Shown: positions 1 through 9,133 of the stretch, in pieces
Numbering within the stretch: position 1 is the first letter of the stretch
Layout: every line of letters starts with the position of its first letter
From: Rummeliibacillus sp963792445
Lineage (GTDB): Bacteria > Bacillota > Bacilli > Bacillales_A > Planococcaceae
Assembly: GCA_963792445.1 (NCBI GenBank)
Contig: CAWBWO010000019.1
Location: forward strand, 1 to 64,000
DNA: 64,000 nt
Direction of reading: 5' to 3'
Program-made: the position numbers and the translations under genes
The notes under the pieces: model-generated
Database searches by the model: none
Seen by the model: only the letters and a program-made list of their open reading frames with translations
What the model was told of the DNA's origin: nothing

Positions 1-1
1 A

Positions 2-43
2 CAAGGAATTAAAAGCAAACCATTAAAAGTAATTGTAAAATAA
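2..43 (+). CDS. 3' end of a gene entering from upstream (partial)
   Basis: An open frame runs from the window edge to a TAA at 41-43 and codes for about 13 residues ending KPLKVIVK. A strong terminator follows within 10 bases, which supports a real gene end. The fragment is too short to assign a family. Confidence 0.5.
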   Translation, partial: QGIKSKPLKVIVK

Positions 44-49
44 CGAAAA

Positions 50-87
50 TAAGCCTATACATTAATTGTATAGGCTTATTTTTATTT
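50..87 (+). terminator. Rho-independent terminator after the partial upstream gene
   Basis: A 10-bp perfect stem (AAGCCTATAC / GTATAGGCTT) with a 7-base loop is followed by a T-rich tract. Confidence 0.85.
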
Positions 88-155
88 AAGTATTATTAGC
101 GTCATAAAGATGCAGATTTATAATGTTTAAGAAATGACAATAATAATAAGGCTAA

Positions 156-632
156 ATAAACCTCAGCGCAAATAACTTACACATCTCTTCTTGTGATTCA
201 AGACATTATAGTGAGCAACCGCAAAAATATGGCGTTAATGTATACCAAGGGGCATTGACTGTATATAATTTTAATTCTAATGAAAACAGTGAGAATAATT
301 GCACATTAACAAATATCCGCATAGGTATTAAAAATGCTCCTGTTTTTGGCTCAGGCATTTTTGTTTGCGGTTTTGGCGATAAAGGTGGCAAAGTTAATTT
401 GGAAACATTAACCACAGGTGCTGTTTATTCAAATGGTATGTTACCCAATGGTACAGCCGATATAATTACAGCTGCAGTTTTCATTGTTTATGGTGTTGAT
501 GTTGAAAGTTTGACCATTCTTGGCGACAATGTTACTAGTTACGCATTAGAAGACGGCGAAGTTACGAAGTTTAACATTGGCGGTGAAATTATTGCAAATG
601 GAAAAAATTCGCAAAATACAAATCATAACTAA
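156..632 (+). pseudogene. Internally deleted remnant of a repetitive, probably beta-solenoid protein
   Basis: The frame is open from a stop at 153-155 to TAA at 630-632, without a convincing start or ribosome site; the first usable codon is TTG at 255. The protein is rich in Gly/Val/Asn with short recurring strand-like units such as GSGIFVCGFGDKGGKVN and ADIITAAVFIVYGVDV. This resembles a family of repeat proteins of unknown function that I recall only loosely and that is usually more than 250 residues long. A unit from the middle of such a protein appears joined to a C-terminal tail, and a terminator follows directly, so an internally deleted, 5'-decayed gene is the best reading. A short intact gene starting at TTG 255 (125 aa) is the alternative. 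Confidence 0.4.
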
Positions 633-639
633 TCTGCAC

Positions 640-672
640 AACCACTCTACCTTTTTGAGTGGTTCTTTTATT
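640..672 (+). terminator. Terminator of the decayed repetitive gene
   Basis: Inverted repeat AACCACTC / GAGTGGTT with an 8- to 9-base loop, followed by CTTTTATTT. It starts 8 bases after the stop codon at 632. Confidence 0.8.
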
Positions 673-808
673 TATAATTAGTTCGTTTCTGTTCTTATTA
701 GTAATATATATAGTTATACCCATTTCTGAATTATCTATATAAATATTTCCACTATCTAACAATCTTTTTGGTATAATATTGTTATTAATCCAAAAGGAGG
801 GTTCATCT

Positions 809-1561
809 ATGAAAGAAAAGAATTTTCAACAAGCAGTTGGCTTTAGTGTAAAAGACACTCTTGCCCTTTATTGGCTTTATGCAACGCAAGATACAGAAAT
901 GTACTCAGTAGAAATCCATCAACAATTTCAAGATGAATTCCCAGGACGGAAAGTTGGCTATGAGTACGTTGCTAGGATTGCAAAACAACTCGAAGCAGAA
1001 GGAGCTCTCTCCTCTAGAACAATTCATAAGAAAGTACTTTATAAGAGTACAGAGTTAGGTAAGAATCGATTGAATCGCTATCGTGAACTCTATTTTGAAC
1101 GCTTCCATGAAATTGTATTAGTACTCGATCGATTTTATTTTGAATTAACGAGAAATGGAGAAAAACCACCAAAACCAGAACATCCATTACCTGAAGAGTT
1201 TCGTAGCTACTTTTCAAAACTGATTTCAGTAAAAGATGCAGTTCGTTATCTTGCGCTAAAATTATCTCAAACTCGTTCAAGTTTTTATATGGCAGAAGTT
1301 GGCCAGCAATTAGAGGATTTATTTGGCTGGTGTCCTTCAAATGGCTATTTATATCAAATTGCCTGGGAACTTGAAGAGGAAGGTTATTTAGTAGGTTCAT
1401 GGCCTGATGAAAAGAGGACTGTTCGAAATTTGCGTGGTACCGATGAAGGCGTATCCTTTTATCGAACCATTGCTGATTCACTAACTGAAAGAATTACGAA
1501 CATACGAAGATATTTGCGCTATATGTTAAAGTTTTATACAAATAGTAGAGTTATACAATAA
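809..1561 (+). CDS. Tandem PadR/RTP-like winged-helix regulator
   Basis: 250 aa. The ATG at 809 is preceded by AAAGGAGG at 793-800, so it is preferred to upstream in-frame starts. Two winged-helix segments can be seen, at about residues 8-105 (starting VGFSVKDTLALYWLYATQDT) and 135-235 (SVKDAVRYLALKLSQTRSSF). Each has the PadR layout: an N-terminal helix, a recognition helix ending in LEAEG or LEEEG, and a basic wing. The opening resembles the Bacillus replication terminator protein RTP, itself PadR-like, but the tandem duplication does not fit RTP. It is probably a cytosolic DNA-binding protein that binds as a pseudo-dimer. The target is unknown. The gene is monocistronic, upstream of the tryptophan leader, with no clear functional link to trpEG. 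Confidence 0.75.
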   Translation: MKEKNFQQAVGFSVKDTLALYWLYATQDTEMYSVEIHQQFQDEFPGRKVGYEYVARIAKQLEAEGALSSRTIHKKVLYKSTELGKNRLNRYRELYFERFHEIVLVLDRFYFELTRNGEKPPKPEHPLPEEFRSYFSKLISVKDAVRYLALKLSQTRSSFYMAEVGQQLEDLFGWCPSNGYLYQIAWELEEEGYLVGSWPDEKRTVRNLRGTDEGVSFYRTIADSLTERITNIRRYLRYMLKFYTNSRVIQ

Positions 1562-1565
1562 TTTA

Positions 1566-1594
1566 TTGAATATTTCCATATTTTTTATTATAAT
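1566..1594 (+). promoter_or_regulatory. SigmaA promoter of the trpEG T-box transcript
   Basis: TTGAAT at 1566-1571 and a perfect TATAAT at 1589-1594 are separated by 17 bases, just ahead of the T-box leader. Confidence 0.75.
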
Positions 1595-1629
1595 ATGTAA
1601 CATACTTACAATTTCAAATCGAAATCGTT

Positions 1630-1851
1630 GAACAGGAATAGTACATAAGAGCAAAATGGTACAGAGAGTCGGCATTTGGTGGAAGTCGATCCATTTCCTT
1701 ATCGAATGGGCCTGTGAGTGATTACTTGAACATTAGTAGGGTAATCCGGCACATACCGTTATATGTGAGTGGTAGCGAAATCGCTACAAGCAAGGTGGTA
1801 CCGCGGAGATTCCGTCCTTCATAGAATTTTTTCTATGAGGGACTTTTTTTG
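1630..1851 (+). promoter_or_regulatory. Tryptophan-specific T-box riboswitch leader
   Basis: The conserved T-box core AAGGTGGTACCGCG lies at 1792-1805. Upstream are a Stem I segment starting AGAGAGTCGG and a GAA-TGG-GCC specifier arrangement with the codon TGG (Trp) at 1707-1709. Stem III is a perfect GTAGCGA/TCGCTAC hairpin at 1772-1787. The terminator stem (GTCCTTCATAGA / TCTATGAGGGAC) with a long T-run spans about 1814-1851. Uncharged tRNA-Trp would stabilise the antiterminator and permit trpEG transcription. The specifier is read from the sequence and its alignment is judged by eye. Confidence 0.9.
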
Positions 1852-1939
1852 TAGGTGAATTTCTTATTTCCATACCATGTAGCATTACGACAATGCTGGA
1901 GAGTAAAGTTGAGAAGAGCAGAGAAAAGGAGTTAAACAA

Positions 1940-3329
1940 ATGACAGTTGAGACGAGAATGTATGAAATGAAGACAATTCAAGGCGATATGCTAACGCCGA
2001 TTTCGATCTATCATGCCTTAAAAGGATCGAAAAAAATGTTATTCGAATCCTCTGCAAAGCATGAAGAAAGCGGAAGGTATTCATTTATTGCAGCAGGTCC
2101 AATAGCAGAAATGACTGCCAACAATAATGAATATCAACTTTTTGATGAAATGCATAAACTAGTCAGTCGTGATACAAATGCTTTTGAAAAACTTAAATCA
2201 TTGCTGAAAACTGATGAGGAAGAACTTCCCTTTTCATTTTTCGGAGGAGCAATTGGTTATTTCGGCTATGAAACGGCATTTTACCATGAAAAAATAGGCA
2301 ACGTATTGCATGATGATTTACAAATGCCTGATATGCATGTGCTATTTTACGATACGTTTATTGTTGTCGATCATTTATTACAACAAGTGCATATTGTGGC
2401 AGTGGACTTATTTAAAAAAGGGATTTCCCAAGAAGAATTATTTAATCGAATTAAAACTATTGAAGATCAATTAAAAACAACAATTACAACTCAGATTTCA
2501 GATGATTCAAGTATTGAATTCCGTTCTACAATTGAAAAAGAAGATTTTTGTCAAATGGTTCAACAAGCAAAACAACATATTGAGCAAGGGGATATTTTTC
2601 AAGTTGTTTTATCGCAACGCTTCGAAGCAGATTTCACAGGAAATCCGATGAATCTTTATCGCCGACTTCGTACGACAAATCCTTCTCCGTATATGTTTTA
2701 TATGGACTTTGAAGACTACGTCATTTTAGGTACATCTCCTGAAAGTCTTGTAAAAGTAAAAGGAAGAATGGTTACAACCAATCCGATTGCTGGTACGAGA
2801 AGACGTGGACATACACTTTCAAGAAGACCTCGCTTTAGAGAAAGACTTATTACAAGATGAAAAGGAACTTGCGGAACATCGAATGTTAGTAGATTTAGGG
2901 CGCAACGATATTGGAAAGCTTTCTAAAATTGGCTCCGTTATGTTACCAAAATTTATGCAAATAGAACGATACAAACATGTCATGCATATTGTGTCTGAGG
3001 TGACTGGGGAGTTAAAAGATGATATTCACCCACTAGATGTTTTAGCGACATCATTACCTGCAGGAACTGTTTCTGGTGCACCTAAAATTCGTGCAATGCA
3101 AATTATAAACGATTTGGAGCGCGCAAAAAGAGGTGTTTATGCTGGAGCAGTTGGCTACGTATCAATTTCTGGAGATATGGATATGGCCCTAGCGATCCGA
3201 ACCATGGTCATTACGAATGGAAAAGCTTATGTTCAAGCAGGAGCAGGAGTTGTTTATCATTCGATTCCTGAGAATGAATATGATGAAACGCTAAATAAAG
3301 CAAAAGCATTATTGGAGGTGCGCTCATGA
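1940..3329 (+). pseudogene. trpE: Anthranilate synthase component I, with an apparent frameshift
   Basis: TrpE makes anthranilate from chorismate with TrpG-derived ammonia, the first step of tryptophan synthesis. The ATG at 1940 has AAAGGAG at 1924-1930. The N-terminal LFESS motif (Trp feedback-site type), the TTNPIAGTRRRG chorismate-binding block and LVDLGRNDIG are all present. The frame breaks just after GTRRRGHT. Removing one T from the run at 2817-2819 restores an uninterrupted protein (T-L-Q-E-D-L) of about 460 residues, normal for TrpE. It is read downstream of a Trp T-box and overlaps trpG by ATGA. Because the rest is perfectly conserved, a sequencing error or very recent mutation is more likely than old decay. 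As given, the product would be truncated and inactive. Confidence 0.9.
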
Positions 3330-3910
3330 TCTTACTAATTGATAATTACGATTCTTTTACTTATAACCTATATCAACAAATTAGTAGTCTTGGAAAAGAG
3401 GTAAAAGTTGTTCGCAATGATGCTTTAACGATAGAAGAGATTCGTGCAATGCAACCAGAAGCGATTGTGATTTCACCTGGACCTGGGACGCCAAAAGAAG
3501 CGGGTATTTCGATTGATGTAATCCAAAAATTATATACGGAATTTCCGATACTTGGAATCTGTTTAGGACATCAATCAATTGGAGAGGCTTTTGGCGCTAC
3601 CATCGTTCAAGCACAGCAGATTAAGCACGGTGAATATTCAAAAATTGAACATCAAAAATCTTGTTTGTTTGAAAAATGTCCAGATTCTGTTTCTGTCATG
3701 CGCTATCATTCATTAGTAATTGATAAAAACACATTACCACCTGAATTAAAAGTAACGGCGATTGCAGAAGATGATCAAGAAATTATGGCAATAGAGCACA
3801 CGCAATATCCTGTATTCGGTCTACAATTCCATCCAGAGTCTATCGGAACAAAGGATGGGGACTTAATGATTCAAATGTTTTTGGACTCATTTACCAAGCA
3901 AATTGTATAA
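3326..3910 (+). CDS. trpG: Anthranilate synthase glutamine amidotransferase subunit
   Basis: 194 aa, class I glutamine amidotransferase that releases ammonia from glutamine for TrpE. DNYDSFTYNL opens the protein, SPGPGTP is the oxyanion-strand motif, GICLGHQ contains the nucleophile Cys, and QFHPESI carries the catalytic His-Glu pair. The ATG overlaps the trpE stop (ATGA at 3326-3329), implying translational coupling. In many Bacillales this subunit is shared with p-aminobenzoate synthesis (PabA), but the Trp T-box and the TrpE partner favour a dedicated TrpG. No trpDCFBA follows; the transcript ends at the next hairpin. Confidence 0.9.
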   Translation: MILLIDNYDSFTYNLYQQISSLGKEVKVVRNDALTIEEIRAMQPEAIVISPGPGTPKEAGISIDVIQKLYTEFPILGICLGHQSIGEAFGATIVQAQQIKHGEYSKIEHQKSCLFEKCPDSVSVMRYHSLVIDKNTLPPELKVTAIAEDDQEIMAIEHTQYPVFGLQFHPESIGTKDGDLMIQMFLDSFTKQIV

Positions 3911-3922
3911 GTAATATATATA

Positions 3923-3962
3923 AAAAACACCATTATCTACTCATAGATAATGGTGTTTTCGT
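3923..3962 (+). terminator. Hairpin after trpG
   Basis: A long perfect stem (AAAACACCATTATCTA and its complement) with a 4-base loop. The stem itself ends in TTTT but the T-run is short. Confidence 0.7.
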
Positions 3963-4089
3963 TTATAGTACATAAAATTTATGTAAAAAATCCCAAGCAA
4001 ATATCTTTGAAAATCCAGATCATGTTTATTGCTTATTTATATTGGAAAAACTAAGAACAAAAATATATGAATAGAAAGGGCATGATTTA

Positions 4090-4596
4090 ATGGCTACTGA
4101 AACCAAAAGTTCAAATTATTTAACTCACTCCGTCTTTTTAACTCGTAATCTATGGTCGGGCATCCTGTTTGGTTTAGGCCTAGTTGCCTTTATAGATGAA
4201 ACTGTTTTTCATCAACTATTGCATTGGCATCATTTCTATGATTTATCTACAACAAATGTTGGTTTAGTTACAGATGGCCTTTTTCATGCCTTTAGTTGGT
4301 TTGCAACGATCAGTTCGTTATTCATGGTTGCTGACCTTCGCCGTAGAAATGTATTTTGGTTTAAAAGATGGCAGGGTGGAATGATGCTTGGGGGTGGTGG
4401 ATTTCAGTTATATGATGGTACAATCCAGCACAAGATTATGAGACTTCACCAAATTCGTTATGTAGAAAATGTCTTAATTTACGATTGGATTTGGAACATA
4501 GTCGCTACGGTCATGGTCTTAATTGGCATGATAATCGTTTATAGGACACGAAAAGAATCAAAACAATTTAGAGGGAAAATGGTAAATGAACAATAA
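4090..4596 (+). CDS. DUF2243 integral membrane protein
   Basis: 168 aa with four predicted membrane segments (about residues 22-40, 62-82, 95-110, 132-152). The conserved FIDETVFHQLLHWHHFYD and QLYDGTIQHKIMRLHQIRY histidine-rich segments identify DUF2243. The function is not established. The gene overlaps the CtaG-like gene by 11 bases, and this pairing is common in Bacillales and actinobacteria, so a role near haem-copper oxidase assembly or metal handling is a reasonable inference. AGAAAGGGC precedes the ATG. Confidence 0.85.
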   Translation: MATETKSSNYLTHSVFLTRNLWSGILFGLGLVAFIDETVFHQLLHWHHFYDLSTTNVGLVTDGLFHAFSWFATISSLFMVADLRRRNVFWFKRWQGGMMLGGGGFQLYDGTIQHKIMRLHQIRYVENVLIYDWIWNIVATVMVLIGMIIVYRTRKESKQFRGKMVNEQ

Positions 4597-5380
4597 TCAT
4601 ATTAGTCATGGAAATGGAAACTCTTTGGAGTTTATATTGTTGTTTTTTATTGTAATAATATTGATTATTTATATTCTAGCTGCAGTTTTTTCAAATCGTC
4701 GTCATAAACAATGGCCGTTCTATAGAATTGCCTTCTGGATTTCCGGTGTTTTCTGTGTGGCTACAGCAGTTATCGGCCCCATAGCCAATCGTGCTCATAT
4801 AGATTTCACGGCGCATATGCTTGGTCACTTACTCCTTGGAATGCTAGCTCCAATTCTGTTGGTACTGGCTGCTCCAATGACTCTTGTACTGCGAACATTT
4901 AATGTGAGAACAGCCAGACGTCTTTCAAGTTTGCTTAAGAGTTGGCCTGTACGAATACTTAGAGATCCAATTGTCGCAACCTTGCTTAATTTAGGTGGAC
5001 TATGGATTCTTTATACGACGAACTTATATTCATTGATGCACCAAAATATGCTCCTTCACTTTTTTATACACCTCCATGTTTTCCTTGGAGGATACCTTTT
5101 TACCATGTCGATGGTTTATATCGACCCCACTCCACATAAATCTAGTTTTCTGTACCGAGCAATCGTGTTAGTAATTGCTTTGGCAAGTCATGACGTCTTA
5201 TCAAAATACATTTATATTAATCCGCCTACTAATGTACCAACAGCACAGGCTGAAACAGGGGCCATGATTATGTACTATGGTGGGGACGCGATTGATATTA
5301 TTATCATATTTATTTTATGCTTACAGTGGTTCAGAGCCGTTCGCCCGAGAACAAAAATACATGAATCAGTAAGCTTTTAG
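4586..5380 (+). CDS. Cytochrome c oxidase assembly factor, CtaG_Cox (caa3-type) family
   Basis: 264 aa, multi-pass membrane protein. Seven or so hydrophobic segments are visible, with family-typical FTAHMLGHLLLGMLAPILLV, FFIHLHVFLGGYLF and ALASHDVLSK histidine motifs. CtaG-family proteins help assemble or insert copper into caa3 oxidase. It is translationally coupled to the DUF2243 gene upstream and followed by a terminator, so the two form a bicistronic unit. There are no oxidase subunit genes nearby. This is probably a YwtG/CtaG-like paralogue rather than the ctaG of the main oxidase operon. Confidence 0.85.
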   Translation: MNNNHISHGNGNSLEFILLFFIVIILIIYILAAVFSNRRHKQWPFYRIAFWISGVFCVATAVIGPIANRAHIDFTAHMLGHLLLGMLAPILLVLAAPMTLVLRTFNVRTARRLSSLLKSWPVRILRDPIVATLLNLGGLWILYTTNLYSLMHQNMLLHFFIHLHVFLGGYLFTMSMVYIDPTPHKSSFLYRAIVLVIALASHDVLSKYIYINPPTNVPTAQAETGAMIMYYGGDAIDIIIIFILCLQWFRAVRPRTKIHESVSF

Positions 5381-5460
5381 GCATTAACTATTAAATTTAC
5401 CGATACAATAATCGTGTAAAGAAATCCCTTCATAAATAGGTTTAATGTATAAAAAAATAA

Positions 5461-5502
5461 AAAAGTGATTCCTATCGTTAATAAACGGAATCACTTTTTT
5501 TG
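5461..5502 (+). terminator. Terminator of the DUF2243-ctaG-like operon
   Basis: AAAGTGATTCC / GGAATCACTTT stem followed by seven T. Confidence 0.9.
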
Positions 5503-5708
5503 TTTCTTAAAGGAGTTCTTTTATGTTGCTCATTTGCAACACCTTTAACTATATCTGAAGGTACAAAGAATGAAACTTTCTGAAATTTCCCTCTGAAATG
5601 ATGAATAAATGCGACATGTCATTGAATATAGTGAATTATCAATAGGTTTTAACCAATTTATCTTATTAAGCTGTTGCCTTTTTGCAACAACTAGAAAGGG
5701 GGTTCATC

Positions 5709-7725
5709 ATGCCAGAATATGAAATGATTGAAAGTTTCGGAATCTATCAAACACATCAAAACTTCGAATACGTATTGAAAGATTTTGTTGGAAATAACTA
5801 TCAATATGGAATTGTATTAGATGAAAATAATAAAATCGAAGGCTACATTTCCAATCAACACCTTTTACAACTTGTCGTTAATATGGGATTAAACAATTTT
5901 GAAACAACATATTCAGTTGCTTGCTTCACAAGTTCTTTAAATAAATACTATCAAGTTCTTGAAGACACTTCCGCTTCCAAAGATTTATTCACAGAACAAG
6001 TAGAATTATATATTGTACAAGTTGACGGACAAATCATTGGTTTAATTGATTATCCAATATTTCTTCAATCTTTAACGGAAAAATTACAATTTGAAAAGCA
6101 TCATTTTGATACCGTTTTCAATGCAGTGCCAAGTGGCATCATTTCCGTCAATATAGAAGGCGTTATTACCATGATGAACCCTGCAGCAGAAAAAATTTCT
6201 AGAGTAAAAAGGGACAAAGCGATTGGTCATTTTATTACGGACATGGTTCCACCAAAAGGTTTGTTACGCGTATTGCAAACAGGGCTCGGTCATATCGAGA
6301 AATATAAGGTAGGTAAGAGGTGGTATGTATCTTATCGTGAACCCATTTATGATGGGAAACAGCTAGTTGGGGCTGTAGGCGTTTTTGATGATATATCCAA
6401 AATCGAAAAATTGTCTACTGATCTAGCAACTGTACAACAATTAGTGAAAGAAAATAAGACATTATTAGAAAACAGTTTAGACGGCGTCGCGATTGTTGAC
6501 GGAAAAGGAAACCTACTACAACAAAATAACTTGTTTCATCCTATGCATCTAGCGCTCGTGCTTGATAAAGAACAACATTTGAAATTTTACCAGACAATAG
6601 AAGAAGTCATGAATTCAAAAACACCTTGTCAATACGATGCTCAAATAACAAATAATCTGTACTATCGATTCCGATTTAATCCCATTAAAGAAGAAGAAAA
6701 TAATCAGTTAGAACAAATTTTTGTAAGAATACAAGATATTACTGAACATTCAAATACAAGTCTACAATTAGAAAGCTTTCAAAAATTAAGTAAACACTTC
6801 CTCAAGTTGAAAACAAATGAACCATTTATCCATGCTTCTAACGAAATGATCACTATAGCAAACAAAATCAAAAAGATAGTGAAAGTGAATGCACCAGTAC
6901 TTATTCATGGGGAAATCGGAACGGGGCGTACTACCATAGCAAACCAAATTATTCTTCAAAGTGATCGAAAAGAAGCCCCATTCATTGAAATAGATTGCAA
7001 AAGTAAAAGAAAACAGGAATTAGAGAATCTATTTTTCAGTCCAATGCTCAATCAGCTATTATCCATTTTGACTGGTGGAACGATTTATTTTAAGAATATC
7101 GATTACCTGCCACTCTCATTGCAAGAAAGATTAGCAGAAATATTATCGCAACAAGCAATTAACTACGCAACAAGGATTTCTTAAAAAATTATTTGATATT
7201 CGAATCATTTCATCTGTCAGCCAAGAAATGGACCTCAAAAATTTAAACTCATTTAGTGAAAGACTCTTTTATCTGATTAATGCGATCACGATTAGAGTGC
7301 CTCCACTGCAGGAACGGCAAGAGGATACTCAAGCATTTTTAAATCAATTGATCTACTACCTTTCAGATAAATATAATCGAGACATTGTTATAACAAAAGA
7401 TGCAATTCAATTTATTACTAATAGAAAATGGAAGGAAAATTTGAAGGAAATAAAAGAAGTTCTTGAGCTATGTGTTCGGTCTTATCCAAACGAAAAGATC
7501 GACATGAACCTTCTTTCAAATAGCATACAAAAGACCGTACAATCTTCAGATAAGCCAATCGTTGTCAACCAATTGCTCCCTTTGAAACTAGCTAAAGAAG
7601 TAGTGGAAAAAGAACTGATTGAGATGGTAAGTCAACAAAATATCTCATATCGCAAAATGGCTAAAATTTTAGATGTTAATCCATCTACTATTATCAGAAA
7701 AGTTAAAAAACTATCCATGTATTAA
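5709..7725 (+). pseudogene. CBS-PAS-AAA+-Fis regulator (degenerate sigma54-activator type), frameshifted
   Basis: The ATG at 5709 is preceded by GAAAGGGGG. Domains in order: a CBS-like pair (about 1-125), PAS (135-240, VFNAVPSGIISVNIEG), second PAS (250-365), AAA+ (370-590) and a C-terminal Fis helix-turn-helix (SYRKMAKILDVNPSTIIRKV). The Walker A is GEIGTGRTTIA and the Walker B region reads GGTIYFKNIDYLP instead of GGTLFLDEIGELP. The GAFTGA loop that contacts sigma54 is missing, so it may act like TyrR at sigma70-type promoters rather than as a true sigma54 activator. The frame is lost near 7165-7180 and resumes with GFLKKLFDIRIISSVSQ, ending at 7725. It lies directly upstream of the alicyclic-acid genes and is their likely activator. 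No -24/-12 promoter was seen there. Confidence 0.75.
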
Positions 7726-7746
7726 ATCATATAGGGGGAAGGCCAG

Positions 7747-7965
7747 ATGAATGTGGCATGGAAAGTAGACCAATGGCCTAGAACCGCATTCAAATTATAT
7801 GGCAGGAGCATACAGGTTCACATGCTAACATGGAATTACCCGACTCAGTACATGATTAATATTTAGAGATGCACGTATTACACGCATTTATGAAGGTACC
7901 TCAGAAATTCAACGAAACATTATCGCATCAGAACTAAATAGAGAATACGAGGGGGAAAAGAAATG
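7747..7965 (+). pseudogene. C-terminal remnant of an acyl-CoA dehydrogenase
   Basis: Downstream of an ATG at 7747 the sequence no longer reads as one protein, but the last part encodes FRDARITRIYEGTSEIQRNI followed by IASELNREYEGEKK, an unmistakable acyl-CoA dehydrogenase C-terminus with the YEGT catalytic-base region. A shifted frame just upstream gives GSHANMELPDSVHD, the preceding helix. Only about 60-70 of some 380 codons remain, so most of a gene was deleted. Its TGA overlaps the ATG of the next dehydrogenase (ATGA at 7963), showing that the lost gene was coupled to it. Confidence 0.8.
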
Positions 7966-9118
7966 ATCAATTTTGCATTTACAGATGAACAAAATCAATT
8001 TCGGAAAATACTATCAGAATTTGCTAAAGAAGAACTTCTTCCAAACTATACAAAATGGGATAAAGAAAAAACAACACCTCGTCATCTATGGAAAAAGCTT
8101 GGAGAGTTAGGGGTAAATGGTTTACGGATACCTGAAGAATATGGTGGTAGTGGGGCAGATTGCGTTACCACTGGGATTGCAGCTGAAGAAATTGGTCGAG
8201 GGCGATTTCAATTTAACCTATGCCGTAATGTTAAATGGTCTGGTCGGAGAGATCATCTCACAACATGCCAATCTAGAGATCAAGCAAGAATGGTTACCTC
8301 AAATTGCTAGTGGAGATAAAATAGTTGGCATTGCCATCACAGAACCTGCAGCGGGTACGGATGCTGGTGGAATCACATCTACAGCAGTAAGACAGGGTGA
8401 TACCTATATTCTAAATGGCGAAAAATCAGGAATCAGTGTTGCAACATGTGGGGATGCCTTTTTGATTTTTGCTAAAACTGACCCTTCTCAAGGAAATCGC
8501 GGTATAAGTGCATTCCTTGTCCCTTCAAATGTAGATGGTTTATCAACAAAAGGATACGAAGATATGGGGAATATCCCAATTGGACGAGGTTCGATCTATA
8601 TGCATGATGTGAAAATACCTGCAACGTATCGACTTGGCGAAGAAAATAAGGGCTTTACACAAGTAATGAATGGCTTTGATTTAAGCCGATTACTCATTGG
8701 GTTACAGTGTGTGGGTGCTGCCATGCAAAGTATCGATGAAACAATAGAGCATGTCAAAATGCGTCAATCATTTGGCAAACCGCTTGCAACAAAACAAGGT
8801 GTTGCTTTTCCAATTGTGACACATCATACACAATTGGAACTCATTAAATGGCAAGCGTATCGTGGTTTATGGCTTCGTGATCAAGGCTTAAACCATTCAC
8901 AAGTTTCATCAACAGTGAAATGGTTAGGGCCAAAATATAGTGTTGATGCTATCCATGAATGTCTTTTACTCAATGGACATTACGCCTATACAAAAGAAAT
9001 GCCTCTAGAACAAAGATTGCGTGATGTAATTGGTTTAGAAATTGGTGATGGTACCGCACAAGCAAATCAAATGGTCATTGCAAAAGATTTATTTGGTAAA
9101 GAATATCGTTGTAATTAA
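7963..9118 (+). pseudogene. Acyl-CoA dehydrogenase, AliB-like (cyclohexanecarboxyl-CoA dehydrogenase), frameshifted
   Basis: FAD enzyme, about 384 aa when the frame is repaired. The N-terminus FTDEQNQFRKILSEFAKEEL, AITEPAAGTDAGG (FAD contact) and RQSFGKPLATKQGVAF are typical. One extra G in the run at 8200-8202 breaks the frame; deleting it gives GRGDFNLTYAVMLNG. The C-terminal catalytic-base region reads IGDGTAQANQMVIA in place of the canonical YEGTSEIQRxVIA, suggesting an altered substrate geometry. BadI-, AliA- and BadH-like genes follow immediately, so oxidation of cyclohexanecarboxyl-CoA to the 1-ene is the most likely reaction. Whether the frameshift is biological is uncertain. Confidence 0.8.
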
Positions 9119-9133
9119 TAAGGAGGAAATAAT

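Noticed and set aside
1014..1481. 155-codon reverse frame
   Set aside because: It is the shadow of the PadR-like gene on the other strand; no ribosome site and unusual composition.
5682..5708. TTG start of the regulator at 5682
   Set aside because: The ATG at 5709 has a strong GAAAGGGGG site; the TTG lies within that leader.
7726..7962. -24/-12 sigma54 promoter before the AliB-like gene
   Set aside because: TGGCAT occurs at about 7755 but no GC element sits at the right distance.
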